The notes under the pieces: generated by a model | Told to the model about the DNA's origin: nothing | Seen by the model: only the letters and a program-made list of their open reading frames with translations | Database searches by the model: none | DNA from: Larix kaempferi | Taxonomy: Eukaryota > Streptophyta > Pinopsida > Pinales > Pinaceae | Assembly (NCBI GenBank): GCA_027924585.1 | Contig: BSBM01000261.1 | Coordinates: forward strand, 2,093,501 to 2,157,500 | DNA: 64,000 nucleotides | Direction: 5' to 3' | Shown here: one piece after another, positions 34,040 to 47,466 of the stretch | How positions within the stretch are numbered: the stretch's first letter is position 1 | Layout: each line of letters starts with the position of its first letter | Program-made: the position numbers and the translations under genes

Positions 34040-37000
34040 ATGGCTGATCAACGATGAACACGAAGGATACAGGGACAAATCCCACCACCATCACCACCAC
34101 AAACTTCTGGTCCGCCTACATCACGTATTCCCACCCCTGCCGGTCGCCAGGCTGGCCAGGAGAATATTTCACCACCTATCCGTACTACGTCTTCAGTTCC
34201 TCCTATACTTGTAACTCACAGCATTGTCTCTGAACCTCTTATAGTCCCTAAAACTAGTAATACACCTGAGATTCCTACTGTCCCACAACCCACTGTTATT
34301 CCATAAATTCCTCCCACAGTGGACAACACATTAGCTAATGAAGTTAGTACTACACATGTTGTTATATCGGAGGTCATCACCCTCCCAAAGGCTAGCACTA
34401 CCCCACCAACAGATACTTTCTATGATGTTCCTGAAGGATTTGTTGGAACTTTTGAAGGATCCAACGAAGACATGTCCAAATTGATTCAAGTCTCGGACGG
34501 ATACGTTGAAATTGTTGAGGAAACTGAACTACCTACCACACCGTTTCAACCCGAGTTTGACTTTTTTACATCCCAGGCGTAACCTCCGCCTGCTACCACT
34601 ACACCATTAGGTGTTCACACTCATGAAACAAGTTCTTCTAGCAATATACCATTCACCGTTCCCCTCCCTTATCTACCCTCGGGACAAGAGATCATGGCGT
34701 CTATCCAATCCAACATGGTTAGTCTAGCTAATTCACCCTTAGCATCAGAACAATTCAAACGTGATACAGAGCAAATGCTCTCATTGACTTCTCGATACCC
34801 CCCTGCCACCCGTCCTCCTGATTACTGAGCTCCCCATATTCTGTCCAGAACAGAGTTTCATCACTCTTATGTTGACGAATCCGAACCCTCAGATTTCACT
34901 GTACCAGAACTCATTCCGGACCTCGATCGGCCAGCTCACATTTTTGACCCCGCCTCCACCCCATGGGATACAAATCCGGGCAACCCAGCCCTCGACGATC
35001 TTTCTACTTTTCAAGTCCCTATGGACGTGATGCCTTATACCTCTCGGTTATATTCCCCACACCTGCTCTCGCACCATATGTTCGGCGTACCTTCGGGGGA
35101 TACACCCCTTATGAGGGATAACCCAGTGTTCTCACCGTCACCACTTGAACCGTACGGAAGACCCCCCCCACAAATCGACACCTTTGGCAATATTGGCTAA
35201 TTGACACTACCCCACCTTTCTAGTATGGGAAGAACACCCAGTCTTACTGCTGGATCATCCATGTTGATCGGAGGTTCATCTTCAACCACCATCTATACCA
35301 TTTTCGAAGGCGGAATACCGGCTACTGAAACCATTGATACCAACAACCAACTTCCTCCGGTTGGCCCATCAAACCCACCTGCAGAAGGAAAACCATCTCT
35401 TGGGAAGACTGGTCCCACTAACCAACCCCCTCCGGTCAGACCATCCAATCCACCTGCGAGAGGGAAACCTTTTGGTACTATCCAAAGCGGGGCCACTCAA
35501 AAAACACCTCCTTTCTTCCCAATGGCCCAACAATGCTTACAATTTGGAGGAATACCACTCGTTAATGCCCCCACCGGTACCATTCCACATCCCCCTCCAT
35601 CAGGATCATCTGCTCAGTTTGGCATGTATAATTCACCTGGCAACGAACAAACTCATGTTGGTATCCTAACCGGGACCAATTTCCAACATCCCTCGTCAGG
35701 AACTATTCCTTCTTGGGGACCCTACATCCCATAGAGCGGGGGGTACTCCCTTTTTGGAAACTGGAATCAAGCTAGGGGGAAACCTACTCAACCTTACATT
35801 CCCCCCAACTTGAACTCTGACATTCCTTATCCATTAGCCGCGAATACTCCGTGGAACCCACCTCTTCAACCTCCACGTCTTCATCAAGGCAGAACCAACA
35901 TTCCATGGACACCATTCATTCAAGTATCCCCTAACCCTGGCACGGGAAATCCTCCACCCAATCAAGGTGTCGAAAACATCCCTGGAACTCAACAATCCCA
36001 GGGAACTATACCCCAACAAGGTGTAGGAAACATTCCTAGCACACAACAATATCAGGGAACCATACCCCAACCAGGAACATGAAACATTCTTGGGACACAA
36101 CAACCTCAGGTTACTATACCCTCCATCCCTACTCAACAGAACATTCAACAATGGGCCATTACTGTTATTCCAAATCAGACGATGAATCCCATGATTTCGA
36201 ACACACAACTGGTTAACCAGATCATCTACTATCCTCAGAACTTCGAACAGTATCCCCCCAGGAAACATGTATGGGTACAATACGTAGCATTATGTTGTGC
36301 AGGGTCCTACAGGCGTCCCTATGCCATACAATAACTACTCATACTCGCAGCCCAATCCTCAACTTCCCTTTTTGGCCACGCTAGACTTACCCTACTTGTC
36401 CAGGCTTATTAACGATCCCATATGGCATGAACCATATTGGCCACCCATCACAGCCAAACTACCATCGGACATCCCCAAGTTCGATGCCAAACCCGGGGAA
36501 GACCCCAAGAACCACGTAATGGCCTTCCATCTCTGGTGTTCTTCAAACTGATTGATGGATGACTCCATTCACTTACGGCTCTTCCAACGTATGCTCACCG
36601 GTAGGGCAGCAAAATGGTACATCGAGCTGCCACAACATTACTTTCACAATTTCAATTCCTTGGCCATGCAGGTTTTGACGCATTTCCAACTCCCCATCCA
36701 GTACAAACTGGAATAGACCTATTGACCTCATTATGTCAAACCACTTCTACACATATATTGGATCATATTGATGAGTGGCGTCGACGCCGCAGGTTAATTA
36801 AGGCACCCATTTTGGACTAGTTACTCGCTGATTGGTTCACTAAGTCATTTCTACCTCCCATCGCTAGGAACATTGCCATGGGCGGACCTGTCACGGAGGA
36901 ACAAGCAAATGCTCGCGCTCAGTATATGGATTTGGTATATACTCAATCCGGAACTTTATATGATCTTCTCCCCCATGCCACCCGCACCACTATTGATCCA

Positions 37001-37345
37001 ACCAAGCCTACTACTGAACCCCCCATTGACGGTATCGTCGGTTCAGTTAAGGCTCAGCCTGCACCCAAACCGAGTGGGCAACAAGCTACTACCGCCCTGT
37101 CTCCACCCCAGGCTTCACCCAAAGCTTCTGTTTCTCCTGCTCCTTCCTCCGAGGTGAATGCGGTTCAATCCACCCCACAACAATCCAGGGGAAAGAAGAA
37201 GAAAAACTCTGGAAAATCCAAGAAAAATTCCAACCAACAGAAGAACCCCAAGCCGAAACCAACCAACAATGATCCCCAACCATGTCGGAAAGCAAAGTTT
37301 CCCTGCCTTATTTGGGAGGAAGATCACTACACCTGAGATTGTCCT
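34040..37345 (+). pseudogene. Gag of the plus-strand Tat element
   Basis: Starts ATG at 34040 (MADQR, then TGA). One frame is kept to about 36082, broken by stops at about 34055, 34303, 34580, 34826, 35198, 35732 and 36079. The N-terminal half is Pro/Thr/Ser-rich with repeats (35950-36110: NIPGTQQSQGTIPQ and variants). The capsid-like part follows in shifted frames: FLATLDLPYLSRLINDPIWH and PSDIPKFDAKPGEDPKNHVM (36370-36550), KWYIELP (36615), WRRRRRLIKAPILD (36775-36820) and a Lys/Asn-rich tail (37190-37265). The zinc-knuckle-like segment at 37304-37343 reads CLIWEEDHYT-stop-DC. Confidence 0.85.
37304..37343 (+). other. Non-canonical zinc knuckle, plus-strand Tat element
   Basis: Cys-x2-Trp-x3-His-x4-Cys, with a TGA stop inside. 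The second Cys of a CCHC knuckle is Trp here, where the minus-strand units have Phe. Confidence 0.65.
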
Positions 37346-38626
37346 TACAAGGACGAAGTCAATAAATTTGTTAAAGGATCCTCCCGCCCGGTAGTGTTAA
37401 CCGATCCCTTCCTCCAACCATAGCAACAGATGGTTACTCATGATCCCCAACAAGGGGGAAACTCGAACAACCCATCCCGTGGAGAAACGTTCGCAAACTG
37501 TGAGGTTTTGATGATGGCTAACAAAGAAATTCATATCTCCACCTGAGCAAGGAAATACGATACGCCTCCAAGTTCAAACAAACCGGAGACAGCCAATGGC
37601 AAGTCCCCTTCTGAATATCCTTCTACCATCCCTCCCCAAAATGGAAATCTCCATATTGAGAGACTTGTCACAAACACAGTGCTACGCCCACCCAAGGGAA
37701 CCATCCGAAAGGCGACATTTAATCCTAACGCGCGAGCATCCCAGAATTACAATATTGTTGAGGACCTAGCTCAAGCACCATGCATGATGTTGACTCTCGA
37801 GGTTCTCCAACACTACCCCACGTAGCGCAGGACCTTAATTTCAGCACTGGGGGCAGTGGACCCGTATACTTCCAACACGATTATGTTTAACGTGGAATAT
37901 TTTAAACCCATGATTTCTCACCAGTTAGCCTTCCAGATCCAAACAAAGATCTGTGGAAACAACATTCTTCGCATTGTCTTAGACGAAGGTGCTTCCACGT
38001 CAATCATGTCCTTGACTTGTTGGAGAGCCCTAGGTTCACCTGAAGTTACACCCTCTCCCACTACCCTCAAAGCGTTTGGCGGACAAGGTTTTCAACCCTA
38101 CAGACTCATCCCTGCGATTGGCGTTGAACTAGGGGGAAAGATAGTATCTATACACATCGAAGTCGTAGATGCACCTTTGGATTATAATCTTCTACTCGGC
38201 CGGAATTGGTTCTATGCCATGACCACCGTTGCATATTCCATCTTTTGACTGGTACAATTTCCTCATCAAGGGAAGATTGTCACTATATATCAATTAGACT
38301 TCTGTACTCCAGACGTTCATTCAAACTCCACCCACAATGTACCATTGCTGGGTCAGTCCCAATACCGCTTTGAAGATGTTGGCGTTGGTCTTATGAAGGA
38401 TTCCTCCCTCATCGGAGTATTCCTGGAGCTCAGATCCCCTATACATGCCATCAACATGATATCATCAAGTATCACCCCACCTTCTGTCCCTGAAGATTCA
38501 TGGGTGATACCGGGTCCTACAGAGCTGGAAACCTACGACACTTCCATGCCCTTAAACAGGAACCTCACAACTGATCAAGCGATCTAGTCAGCCACAGATT
38601 GGGTCGACCCTACCACCTATCACACC
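37346..38626 (+). pseudogene. Gag-protease junction and aspartic protease, plus-strand Tat element
   Basis: After the knuckle, a spacer with PNARASQNYNIVEDLAQAP (also present in the minus-strand units) leads to the protease at 37856-38248: ILRIVLDEGASTSIMSLTCW (active-site Asp) and DAPLDYNLLLGRNWFYAM (flap/ILG region). A stop follows at 38246, and the frame continues through a spacer 38345-38587 (GVGLMKDSSLIGVF). The DEGAS active-site box is shared with the array. Confidence 0.87.
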
Positions 38627-40078
38627 GTGGCACCGCTCTCATCTGCATCTAGCTCATCGTCGTCACTTATCGATCCTCTCACACTGATTTTTCCTTTTAA
38701 GGAGTCGATTATGGAGGTTATGTGTGTCGATGAACCACCTTGGGAATGTTTCCATCATCGATCTTATTTCCCTACTATCCAGGCGATTGAGCAAGACACC
38801 AAATTCAGCAGTTCACTTGAAATTGTTAAACCCAAGTTTCCCACTTCATTCGACAACATATTCTCTGAAGGGAACTTGGCCAATATAATGGAAACTACTC
38901 CTATTAATATTTCAGTGAAACCTGGTGTCGTGGAAAATATTCACCTGGCAAGACATGTACTCCCACCGAGGTGGAGTTCTACACTGCCTTATTCAAAACA
39001 TTCCGCGACGTTTTCGCTTGGAGTTATGAAGAAATTCCAGGAATAGATCCATCCATCGTGGTCCAGTACGAGATCCAAAATTTTCCTGGTGCCCAACCAG
39101 TTCGGCAGAAACTCCGACCCGTTCATCCCTGTAAGGCAGCGGCTATCAAAGCAGAAATTGAAAAAATTCTGCGTGTTGGTTTTATCTATCCTGTTCCATT
39201 GATAGAATGGGTGTCTAATATCATTCTCGTGGAAAAAAAACAGGGTATGATCAGAGTCTGTGTCAATTATCGATATTTGAACAAAGCTTGTCCAAAAGAC
39301 AATTATCCAACTCCGTTTATTGACCAGATTATCGATAATTGTGTCGGTAGTGTCATCTTTTCATTTATGTATGGCTTCTCTGGCTATAATCAGATAGAGA
39401 TACTCACAGCAGACCAGCATAAGACAACCTTCATTTTCCCAGGGGGGACCTTTGCATACGAAAAGCTACCCTTTGGCCTCAAGAATGTCGGGGCAACTTT
39501 CCAACGAGCAATGTCATACGCATTTCACGACATTAAACATTATGTAGAACCATATCTTGATGACCTCCCCGCCCATTTGCAAGCTCGGGAGGATCCCCAG
39601 ATCATTTAAGCGCCATCTTTTCCAGGTGCCACCACTACAATATTTGTTTAAATCCACATAAGTGCGTCTTTAGTGTCGAAGCCGAAAAACTGTTGGGATT
39701 CATAATCTCCAAAGACGGCATACGTTTGGACCCAACGAAGGTGGAAGCCATTCTAGCTCTACCTTCACCCACGAACATACCGGCACTTCAATGTTTGCAA
39801 GGGCACACAAAATTTCTACGTTGTTTCATGTGCAATTTCGCCGAGATCACCAAAGGCTACATGAGGCTTCTGAAAAAAAACACTCCCTTTTTCTGGGACG
39901 ACAAAGCCCAACGATCTTTTGATAATTTAAAAGAAGCCCTCACTAAGGATCCCTTGATTCAACCCCCCAATTACACTCAGGATTACATCTTATATCTCGC
40001 AGCTTCCACTTCCACTATTGGCATGGTGTTAGTCCAGGAAGACACCAACATCATAGAACATGTAGTTTATTATCTTAG
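38627..40078 (+). pseudogene. RT and truncated RNase H, plus-strand Tat element
   Basis: Linker (38627-38970) with TTPINISVKPGVVENIHLAR. RT at 38971-39609: EEIPGIDPSIV, KAAAIKAEIEKILRVGFIYP, CVNYRYLNKACPKDNYPTPF, GFSGYNQIEI, KLPFGLKNVGATFQRAMSYA and an intact catalytic YLDDL (about 39553), then a stop at 39607 shortly after. Connection and RNase H at 39640-40078: LLGFIISKDGIRLDPTKVEA, CLQGHTKFLRCF, DYILYLAASTSTIGMVLVQE, then VVYYLS, where the gene is cut. This is the best-preserved RT core in the window, but the gene is incomplete. Confidence 0.9.
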
Positions 40079-41490
40079 TCTAGGGAATATAATATCAAAT
40101 AAAATCATTTAAAAGGTCTTCATGAATGTTTCTACTGCTCCTAACCAACTGAATATGTAAGAACCAATGCATGATTGGACCAAATGAGGTTGCTAGAAGT
40201 GGTTAGAATGTACTTTCACATCTAAATCTCTAATACTCTAGAATCTAGCCCTAGATATCACATGTAGAAGGTAAGAGGTTCTAAGACCATGTGGTCTTTG
40301 TGGGATATTAGACATCATTGAGAATTGTTGTATGCGAGCTGTAAAAGTGGTTCAACTCTATTGAAATTTGTATTGGTGTTTTGGGTTGTTGGAATTGTTG
40401 GCATATATTTTCATATTCATCTCACACATTTGAAGCTTTCTTGTTCAAATATTATGTATCTCTTGAAAACCATTGGTTTATGGTTGTTTTTGCTTAAGAA
40501 ACTTCGAAGCATCTAGTTGATAATGGCATGCTAGTCTAATGTGTCTTGGAAGAATCAAGTTAAATTGCAATATTGTTTTGTAGGGAATAATTATTCCTCT
40601 AGAAGGTGCAGGCAATATTTGTGAGAGAATCATAGCCTTTTGAGACTATGACTACCTTTAACCAAAATTCCAAAATCATACCGATAAAATTATCCAAACT
40701 AGTATGCATGGATGTTTTCAAGCAAGTGGTTTCTTAGATGCTTGATGCATGTGGTAAGACATTCTACCCTAGTATTATCTTCAAAATTATATGGTATCCA
40801 TCTCTATCAAATCCTTCTCCTATAAGAACTTTTCTTTTCAAATTCATTAACATTCTCCATAATGCAGTATGAGCTTCACTTTGTCATTATGCTTCTCTAT
40901 GATATGTCTCCAATTCTCTTAGATTTGTCATTACATATACATTATTTGTTTCTAATCACTTATAGGTAATTATAAGCTCAATGATATTTACATAAATTAT
41001 CTTTAAAGTAAGCTTGTCCAAATCTCTTAGGGATTCCAAAGAGTCAGCCATGAAAATATCATGAACTTCTTCTCAATATGAAACTTTATACACCATTTGA
41101 AACCATGTTTATCTCTCTATAAGGATTCAATTCAAGTAGGTGTAGGGTGTAAAGAGGAGGAACCTATAGATATTTCTATTGGTTCACTACTAAGACTATT
41201 CTAGATCTTTTACAATAGCATTATACTCCATATATTATGTTGGAATAACGAGATATATAAAATACTAGGACAAAATAGGTGGAGGAGAGAGTGCGGTATC
41301 CTTGGCAATGTGGGAGAGGGAAAGGATACCCTTGAAGGGTGGTGGGTTTGGAGCAAAGGATTTGATGGTTCAATGGAGGTAGATGAACAAAGTGTCTTGA
41401 AGATTATAACATAATGGGGTTTCATGGTGGATGTTGCAAGGAGGTTGGTGAAGTCATGTAGGGTGGTGTACAAGGAAGAGCTACACTCTA
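40079..41490 (+). repeat. Dispersed repeat R1, copy 1
   Basis: Homologous in the same direction to 61883-63376. It starts TCTAGGGAATATA (copy 2 TGTAGGGAATATA) at the exact point where the Tat RNase H is broken, so this is a genuine element end. Diverged from copy 2 by substitutions and small indels (a 185-bp duplication in copy 2 is absent here). No ORF with a recognisable domain. It may be an LTR (it begins TG in copy 2) of a much larger element, but I see neither a PBS nor a PPT beside it. The right border is uncertain. Confidence 0.75.
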
Positions 41491-44400
41491 GCATGGAATG
41501 CTCTATATAGATCATGGGAAGAAATATATTTTGGGGCTATTACTCCATAATAAAGGTAAGGGAATGGATTCTATCATCATTAGTCAATAGAAAGGTGGTG
41601 GACTAAGATAAAAGGTTGGTATATGAGGCTAGAGTAACAAAGGTAGTGCATGCTCAATGGGTAGGGGACATGAGATTAGTGGATGTTAAGTGAATCAAGT
41701 TCATTGTATGCATGTTGTTTGGTGCATGGGAATGGTGACTTGGATATATGACATGCATGATCATTGCATAGGTTGAAATTCCTAGTACTATTGGGATTAT
41801 ATGGAAATATGACCTACGGAGGATGGAGTTTGTGAGGATGTGAATACTAGTGTTTCAGGTGAATGTTGGTGGTTACATTGCTTTGGGCGGCATAGGCATG
41901 TAGAATTTGGTTGATCCATTTATATTCTAACACTTATTACCAAATTATTTCACGAGTTTAGTATATTGGGAATGAATAGATAAAGAAGCATGTTCCATTA
42001 TGCATAGGGTACTATAGGGAGAATTGATATGCTTAAACACCCAAGAAGGGATGAGTCTCTATGTTAGGATAGGGGTGCCCTTTTAGAAATCTAATTAGAG
42101 GGCATCCTTTGGGCCACATTGAAATTATTGAGTCCATTTAATACTAGTAATTATTCTTTTTTGGAGTGCATTATAATCTCTATAATCCTAACTTTGTTAG
42201 AATCCATTAGTTTTGAGGAAATTTCATTTGTAGACTAAATCATTCTCCTTTTCTAGATGTCCAAGTGTGGAAATTTGCATAGTGATGAATGAGGGAGGGA
42301 ACGACATTGTTATATGGGGGAGAGGGAATCTTCATAGAGTAATGCTACAATCTTTCCATTTTATTCGAACCTTTCAGAAAACCTACTACAATAACTAAAT
42401 AATCCTATATGAAGTGTGTAAGTTTGTTTCACTAACAATTAGTTGTTAGGGGAAAGCAATATAAATGGGTAGAGTAAATGTTGGTTGGGGTTCCTAAGGT
42501 ATACATAGCTAAAAAAAACATGTCTTTGTTTCCAACAACTATACCCTAGCCTTATCTATCAAAAGACATACCTTATAGAAGTCGTGGGATATTTGCATTG
42601 GGTCTTTTTTCTTGGTAGACCATTGTGTGGTATTTAATGGAAATGATGGTGAAGAGAGAGAAAAGATCCATCAAAATTGGTGTCTAAGTGTGAACTACTA
42701 TTGTAACACTATTGTTGAGTTGTTTGAGTTGACTTGTTAGTATGTTGTATTTGGCATGTGTGTGATATTGAAGTATCTCAATGTCCTTGTTGATATAGTT
42801 GTCCATTATGAGGGCTATGACAATCTATCACACTATGTTGACTTTAAATAGCTTCATGTAAGGAATAACATTATTGAGTAGCATGTTTGCATCCTCCATG
42901 AATGATACAATGTTGGATCATATCATACTAAGGTGGTTAGAACCTTGTATGAGAGTGTGCACAATTCATTTTGGCTTGTGAATGGAAGCTAGTGGATGGT
43001 TAGATAAACAATCAATTGAGGGAACATATGAATGCATGGCAAGCCTTCAAAAGGGTGTCTTAAACTAATATGAGAAATGGTGCAAAGGTACATCATCCAT
43101 GTCTAATGGATTTTGTTTTGTAGTAATACCATGATCAATGAGAGCTTTTGTTAGGTTTTTGGAGGGACTAGGTGGGTGGGTGCTTACACCTAATATGGAG
43201 AACGCGGTTTAGGGCATATGAAGGTGATGGAGGGGGTGGCTAGTAAAGGATAGAGAGGTTTTCGAACATGTCCAATTTGAGAGATTCTATTTGATCATGA
43301 ATGTCACACACAAGTATGTAGACATGGGAATCATGTTTTTGGAGATATTGGAAACGCTTTAGAAAGGAAGTTTCAAAAGGCATAAAAAAATAATTAAATC
43401 CATTAATGCCTTTAATAAATACATAGGAATGTAGTAATAGGTGTATTGCATCAATCATCTAAGAATTATTTAAATATTTGAGTTGGGTCAGTGTGCGATA
43501 TTTTTCTACCATCTTAATCTCTTTCCATGAAGGGTACATGCAAAGTAATTACATTTGAAGTCATCTTTAATGTGATCTAGTACATGAAGCAAGGAATCTA
43601 AATTATCCAATAAAAGAAAATGATGATAACCATTAGAGTTTCATTTGGACACAAGGATGGGGACAAGTGGGATATCACTAGTGACATTAGTTAGAGTAGT
43701 CATCACTAAACCCATGATGAGTGAGACCTGAACCTAGAACAAAGAATTACAAGGCTAATGGACTAGTCTTTTGAACGCTATGATAATGATCATAGAGATA
43801 CACAGAGGCAAAGAACATAGGGGACTCTCCACACCCAATGTGACAACATATTATGAGGCTTCATTGAACAACACAATAACTAATTTCTTTATAACTACCT
43901 ATAATTATTTGACTTATGCATCATCATCTAGATCCAACGGTTAATAGAGTCAAAGTCTAATTGATGAATAATTGTGGACCTATTCATGCAAAACAAAAAT
44001 AGGTAGGTTGTAGATCAAGTTTCAACAAGCTTAGGATGTGCGTTAAAATTTGATGAAAGTGGAGACCACTACAATCAACTAAACATAACTATCATTGTAA
44101 CCAATGGATAGATTTTGATAACAAAACTAGCATGTTGGTGGTAGACCCTAGGTAGAGTCATTTATGGTCATTAATGCATATTAAGCACACAAACATAATA
44201 AAACATAAACTATAAAAAATGAACATAAAGTAAAACCAAATAATATATCTTTACATTAAGTTAAAGTAATTATCAAACCATTGTCTAACATAAGGTAAGT
44301 AACATGTATTTAGCAATATAAAAAATGGTGTATAGATTGTTTTTCATACACGATTTGATATGAAAAACTTCAAATCCAACAATCTCAACCAATACAACAT

Positions 44401-45200
44401 TTATTTTTTATTACTTTGTTGGATGTATATTATTTGTGCTAACAAAGAATGCATAACTAAATAGTATAGTTTGTATTACTTTGTATAATGTATTATGCTC
44501 TCCATTATTAAAAGAAGACAAAAGGCATAATCCTTCCTTTATTGGTAGTTTTTTCACTTAGGTTTCTAGAGTAAAATTTATGTTCCAATATGTAGTGTTA
44601 TTATTATTGTAATATATTTTATGTTTCAATATGTGGTTTTATTATTATTGTAATATATTTTATATGTTGTAGAAATTAAATAATATGAGAGGAGTGTTTT
44701 TATTCTATTAAAATATTAAAAATATAAAGAATTAGTTGCACTTGTATAGGTTGTTTTTAATATCTTTAAGTTTATATTTGTTTTGGTGAGATAATTATCA
44801 TAATATTCAAACAAAAAAAGTTTATATATTATTTTAGACAATAAAGTAATTGATAATGAGTAATTGTGATGAAAAGTTATAAATAAAAGGTTACAAGTTT
44901 AAGTGGATACTTCAAAAAGAAAAAAATATTTTAGACAAATAAATTAGAAAGTTGGAATATTGATTAAATGATGATGATTTCCAATTTTATTTTAATATTC
45001 CACGACTAAATTTTTTGAGTTTTTTTTAAACTTCAAATTGATTCACCTAGTTACCTCAACAATAAGATATTTATTATGTCCTCGAAGGGGATCATCTAAC
45101 TCCTATTATTATGTGTCTTAAACCTATAATTTTTTTCCAAACTATAGAAAAACTATAGTTGAAACTTTTTAATATTTTCCCAAAATTTTAAAATAATATT
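41491..45200. other. Unassigned A/T-rich sequence
   Basis: No gene or element borders recognised. It could be the continuation of the R1 element. The most A/T-rich part is 44200-45200. Short frames here (for example 43240-43458, minus) show no domain and look like chance. Confidence 0.4.
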
Positions 45201-45229
45201 TTTCAAAATGCTTATTGGTGGCAGGACAT

Positions 45230-45281
45230 TGACGTCAGCCTCGATTCTCCCTTCCCAGGAGGGGGTTGCGAGTTGACGTCA
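45230..45281 (+). promoter_or_regulatory. Paired TGACGTCA palindromes
   Basis: Two perfect 8-bp TGACGTCA sites (45230-45237 and 45274-45281), a known plant bZIP core, 44 bp apart, with an ATTGG (inverted CCAAT) just upstream at about 45214. They lie 0.8 kb upstream of a candidate cellulose synthase first exon and may be a relic of its promoter; this is inference. Confidence 0.35.
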
Positions 45282-46049
45282 GATGCTAGTTAATGCAGGT
45301 GTTTTGGAAGAAATGCCTGCAGAGTACATCTGGCAGAGGCTAGTTAATGCATACCCGTAGTTCTTTAAAGCACCTGCAATTGATGATAGCTTAAGGGTTC
45401 CCGCATACACATATCAAGACAAAATCCATCTGCATATGCAACATACAAGAGTGGGCCCTGTGGATGGCATGAAAGATGAAAAAAATGGTTTATTGAAATC
45501 CGTTTTCATCTTCATAGTTACGGGAGGACATTCATGGCACTGTAGGATTTTATTAATTAAAATTTGTCTATTGCAACAGCTGAGCTCATTATGAAAATTT
45601 GTCTGTTGCAACAGCTAAGCTCATTGATGAAAATTTGGCCGTGTCCAGCAAGTCAGGTCAGGGTAAGGAGAGGGCCACTTAAATGCTATATTTTAAATCA
45701 ATTTAATTGAAACTTGTGTAATTTAGTGCTTTAACCAAGCGACATGTTATATGATTTAGAGGTTTGTGTTTATAGTGTTTTGGATTTCGGACTACTATCC
45801 ATCATCCCTTTTATCTTCGTATGATCAGAACAACTGTCAATGCCTTGCATGTTAAGAGGTAGGAATTTACGGTGATGGAACGACCCTAGGTTTTACAAAA
45901 CCTCCTCCACTAATTGCACCACTAATTATTGCTTTGGATCGACAATTTTAGAGCTTCAAACGCCGAAAATTGTTTGCAGCGGGTGATTCTGCCCCTGTTG
46001 ATGAGAAGATACTGGATTTTCATCAAGTATTCCACCTGCAACGCCATAT

Positions 46050-46081
46050 CTTTGGGTAAAGCCAACCCTGCTGGAGTTTTC
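46050..46081 (+). pseudogene. Possible cellulose synthase exon 1 remnant
   Basis: The bases gccaaccctgctggagtttt followed by cgGTTAGT read ANPAGVFG then a splice-donor-like GTTAGT. Cellulose synthase genes have a very short first coding exon (ME-A-N/S-AG-LVAG) that ends at such a site. The ATG is not present (GTAAAG in its place). The similarity is short, so this call stands or falls with the exon at 47812. Confidence 0.25.
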
Positions 46082-47193
46082 GGTTAGTTTTCATGGTCTA
46101 TGCTTTCTATGCACCGTATTTGAGCATTAGGCAAGGATAAATTGAATTTATTCAATTTGAATGAGTATGCTTGCGCTTTATTTTAGCTTGGGGGTTTTGG
46201 AAATCAAATAACCTTTTTTCTAGGCTGGAATCGAAATTTTTCTGGTCTGTTTTGGATTGCATGACTATATTTTGAGTTTTCTGGTTTATGGTTGGGCATT
46301 CTTTAGTTGCAATAGGAAGTAATTACATTTGACTGGTCGTTATCGTTTGTGGGATTTGAACTATAATTTTGTCTACCCTTTACAAGACTTTAGGGTACAG
46401 GGCTAATTTTCTGGTTTTAATCTTTGCTCTGTGGAAGTTTGTTTTGGGTGTTTTCCTTAGAGGATGAAGGTTTGATGGTGTTGCGGTGATAACCAAAGGG
46501 TAAAAATTGTTCCAGATCTTTGAGAGAAACTGTCAACAGTAATATACAAAGTATCAGGGGATATATTGCACTTTATTGGGGTGAGTGGGAGCAGTCTAAG
46601 TAATTTGAAATAAAATATTCAGTATTTGCACGGTCATATATATTTGATGATAGAAATACAGGATAATCATCCATTTCAAGCCTATGTTTGTTGGTTGGGT
46701 TGGTGAAGAGCCTAATTGTAATAGTAGATCCTACAATCGAAAATATTGGCCAAATAGATTGGACTTATGAAAAATTTGGAACGTACTAACCATTCGTACA
46801 ATTGACATACTTCTGTATCTTCGAGTATTCTATGCACTCTAATTGCTTGCAGGCTTTATAGTGAAATGCTATTCAAAAAGTCGGATACACCAAATGATAA
46901 CCTCATCCTATTGGATAAAAAATAGACACCTGGAATCATAATTTATATCGCCATCTTCGCTTGTTTTTTGCCATAAATGTTTAAAAACACCATTGATGGC
47001 AAAGATTAGACTTTTGTGTAATATGCTAGGCATGTATTATGTTTATTCTCTAGTGGTTTCAGATTATGTTATGCCTAGAAGGGGAGCCCCGCAAATGGCA
47101 CAATGCAAGTCCAGTGCTAGAATAAAATTGTCACAGTGGATCTCACCGGAATGCTAGTAGCTTCTCCATTTGCTCCTCCTTAGAGTCTTCCAG

Positions 47194-47466
47194 CTATAGT
47201 TTTGGGCTTGTGCTGATTGGATACATGTGAAATTGTTGACACAGTAGACCTTGAATCCCACTGATGTCTGCATAATGCAAGACCCGATTGAACCATTCCA
47301 TACATCTGAAAAGGTAGTTGTAGGCTTCATAGGGTCTTTCTGTCCGGGTGCAGGTAGTCTGCATCTTCACAGACATGTCTATTTCACCGAGTCTCTCAAA
47401 TTTTTCAAAAGTTTTCAAATTTATGTCTAATTTGCATGGTTTCGATCGTATTAAAGAATAATTCAA
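47194..47466 (-). other. Unrecognised 90-codon frame in the putative CesA intron region
   Basis: Open on the minus strand with MQTTCTRTERPYEAYNYLFR and DISGIQGLLCQQFH. No family recognised. It lies where the missing CesA zinc-finger exon would be expected, so a small insertion or deletion there is possible. May be chance. Confidence 0.2.

Larger units (their letters stand above)
31363..40078 (+). mobile_element. Second Tat-type Ty3/gypsy element, plus strand, 3' truncated
   Basis: Inserted into LTR3 of the minus-strand array; the five bases before it are atctt. It has a 5' LTR, PBS, leader, gag, protease, RT and part of RNase H, and is cut inside RNase H at 40078, where repeat R1 begins. Its proteins are related to, but clearly different from, those of the tandem array, so it is a separate Tat subfamily. 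Integrase, any second RNase H and the 3' LTR are not in the window. Many stops. Confidence 0.9.

Noticed and set aside
41210-41515. 101-codon minus-strand frame
   Set aside because: Lies inside repeat R1; copy 2 does not keep it open. Likely chance.
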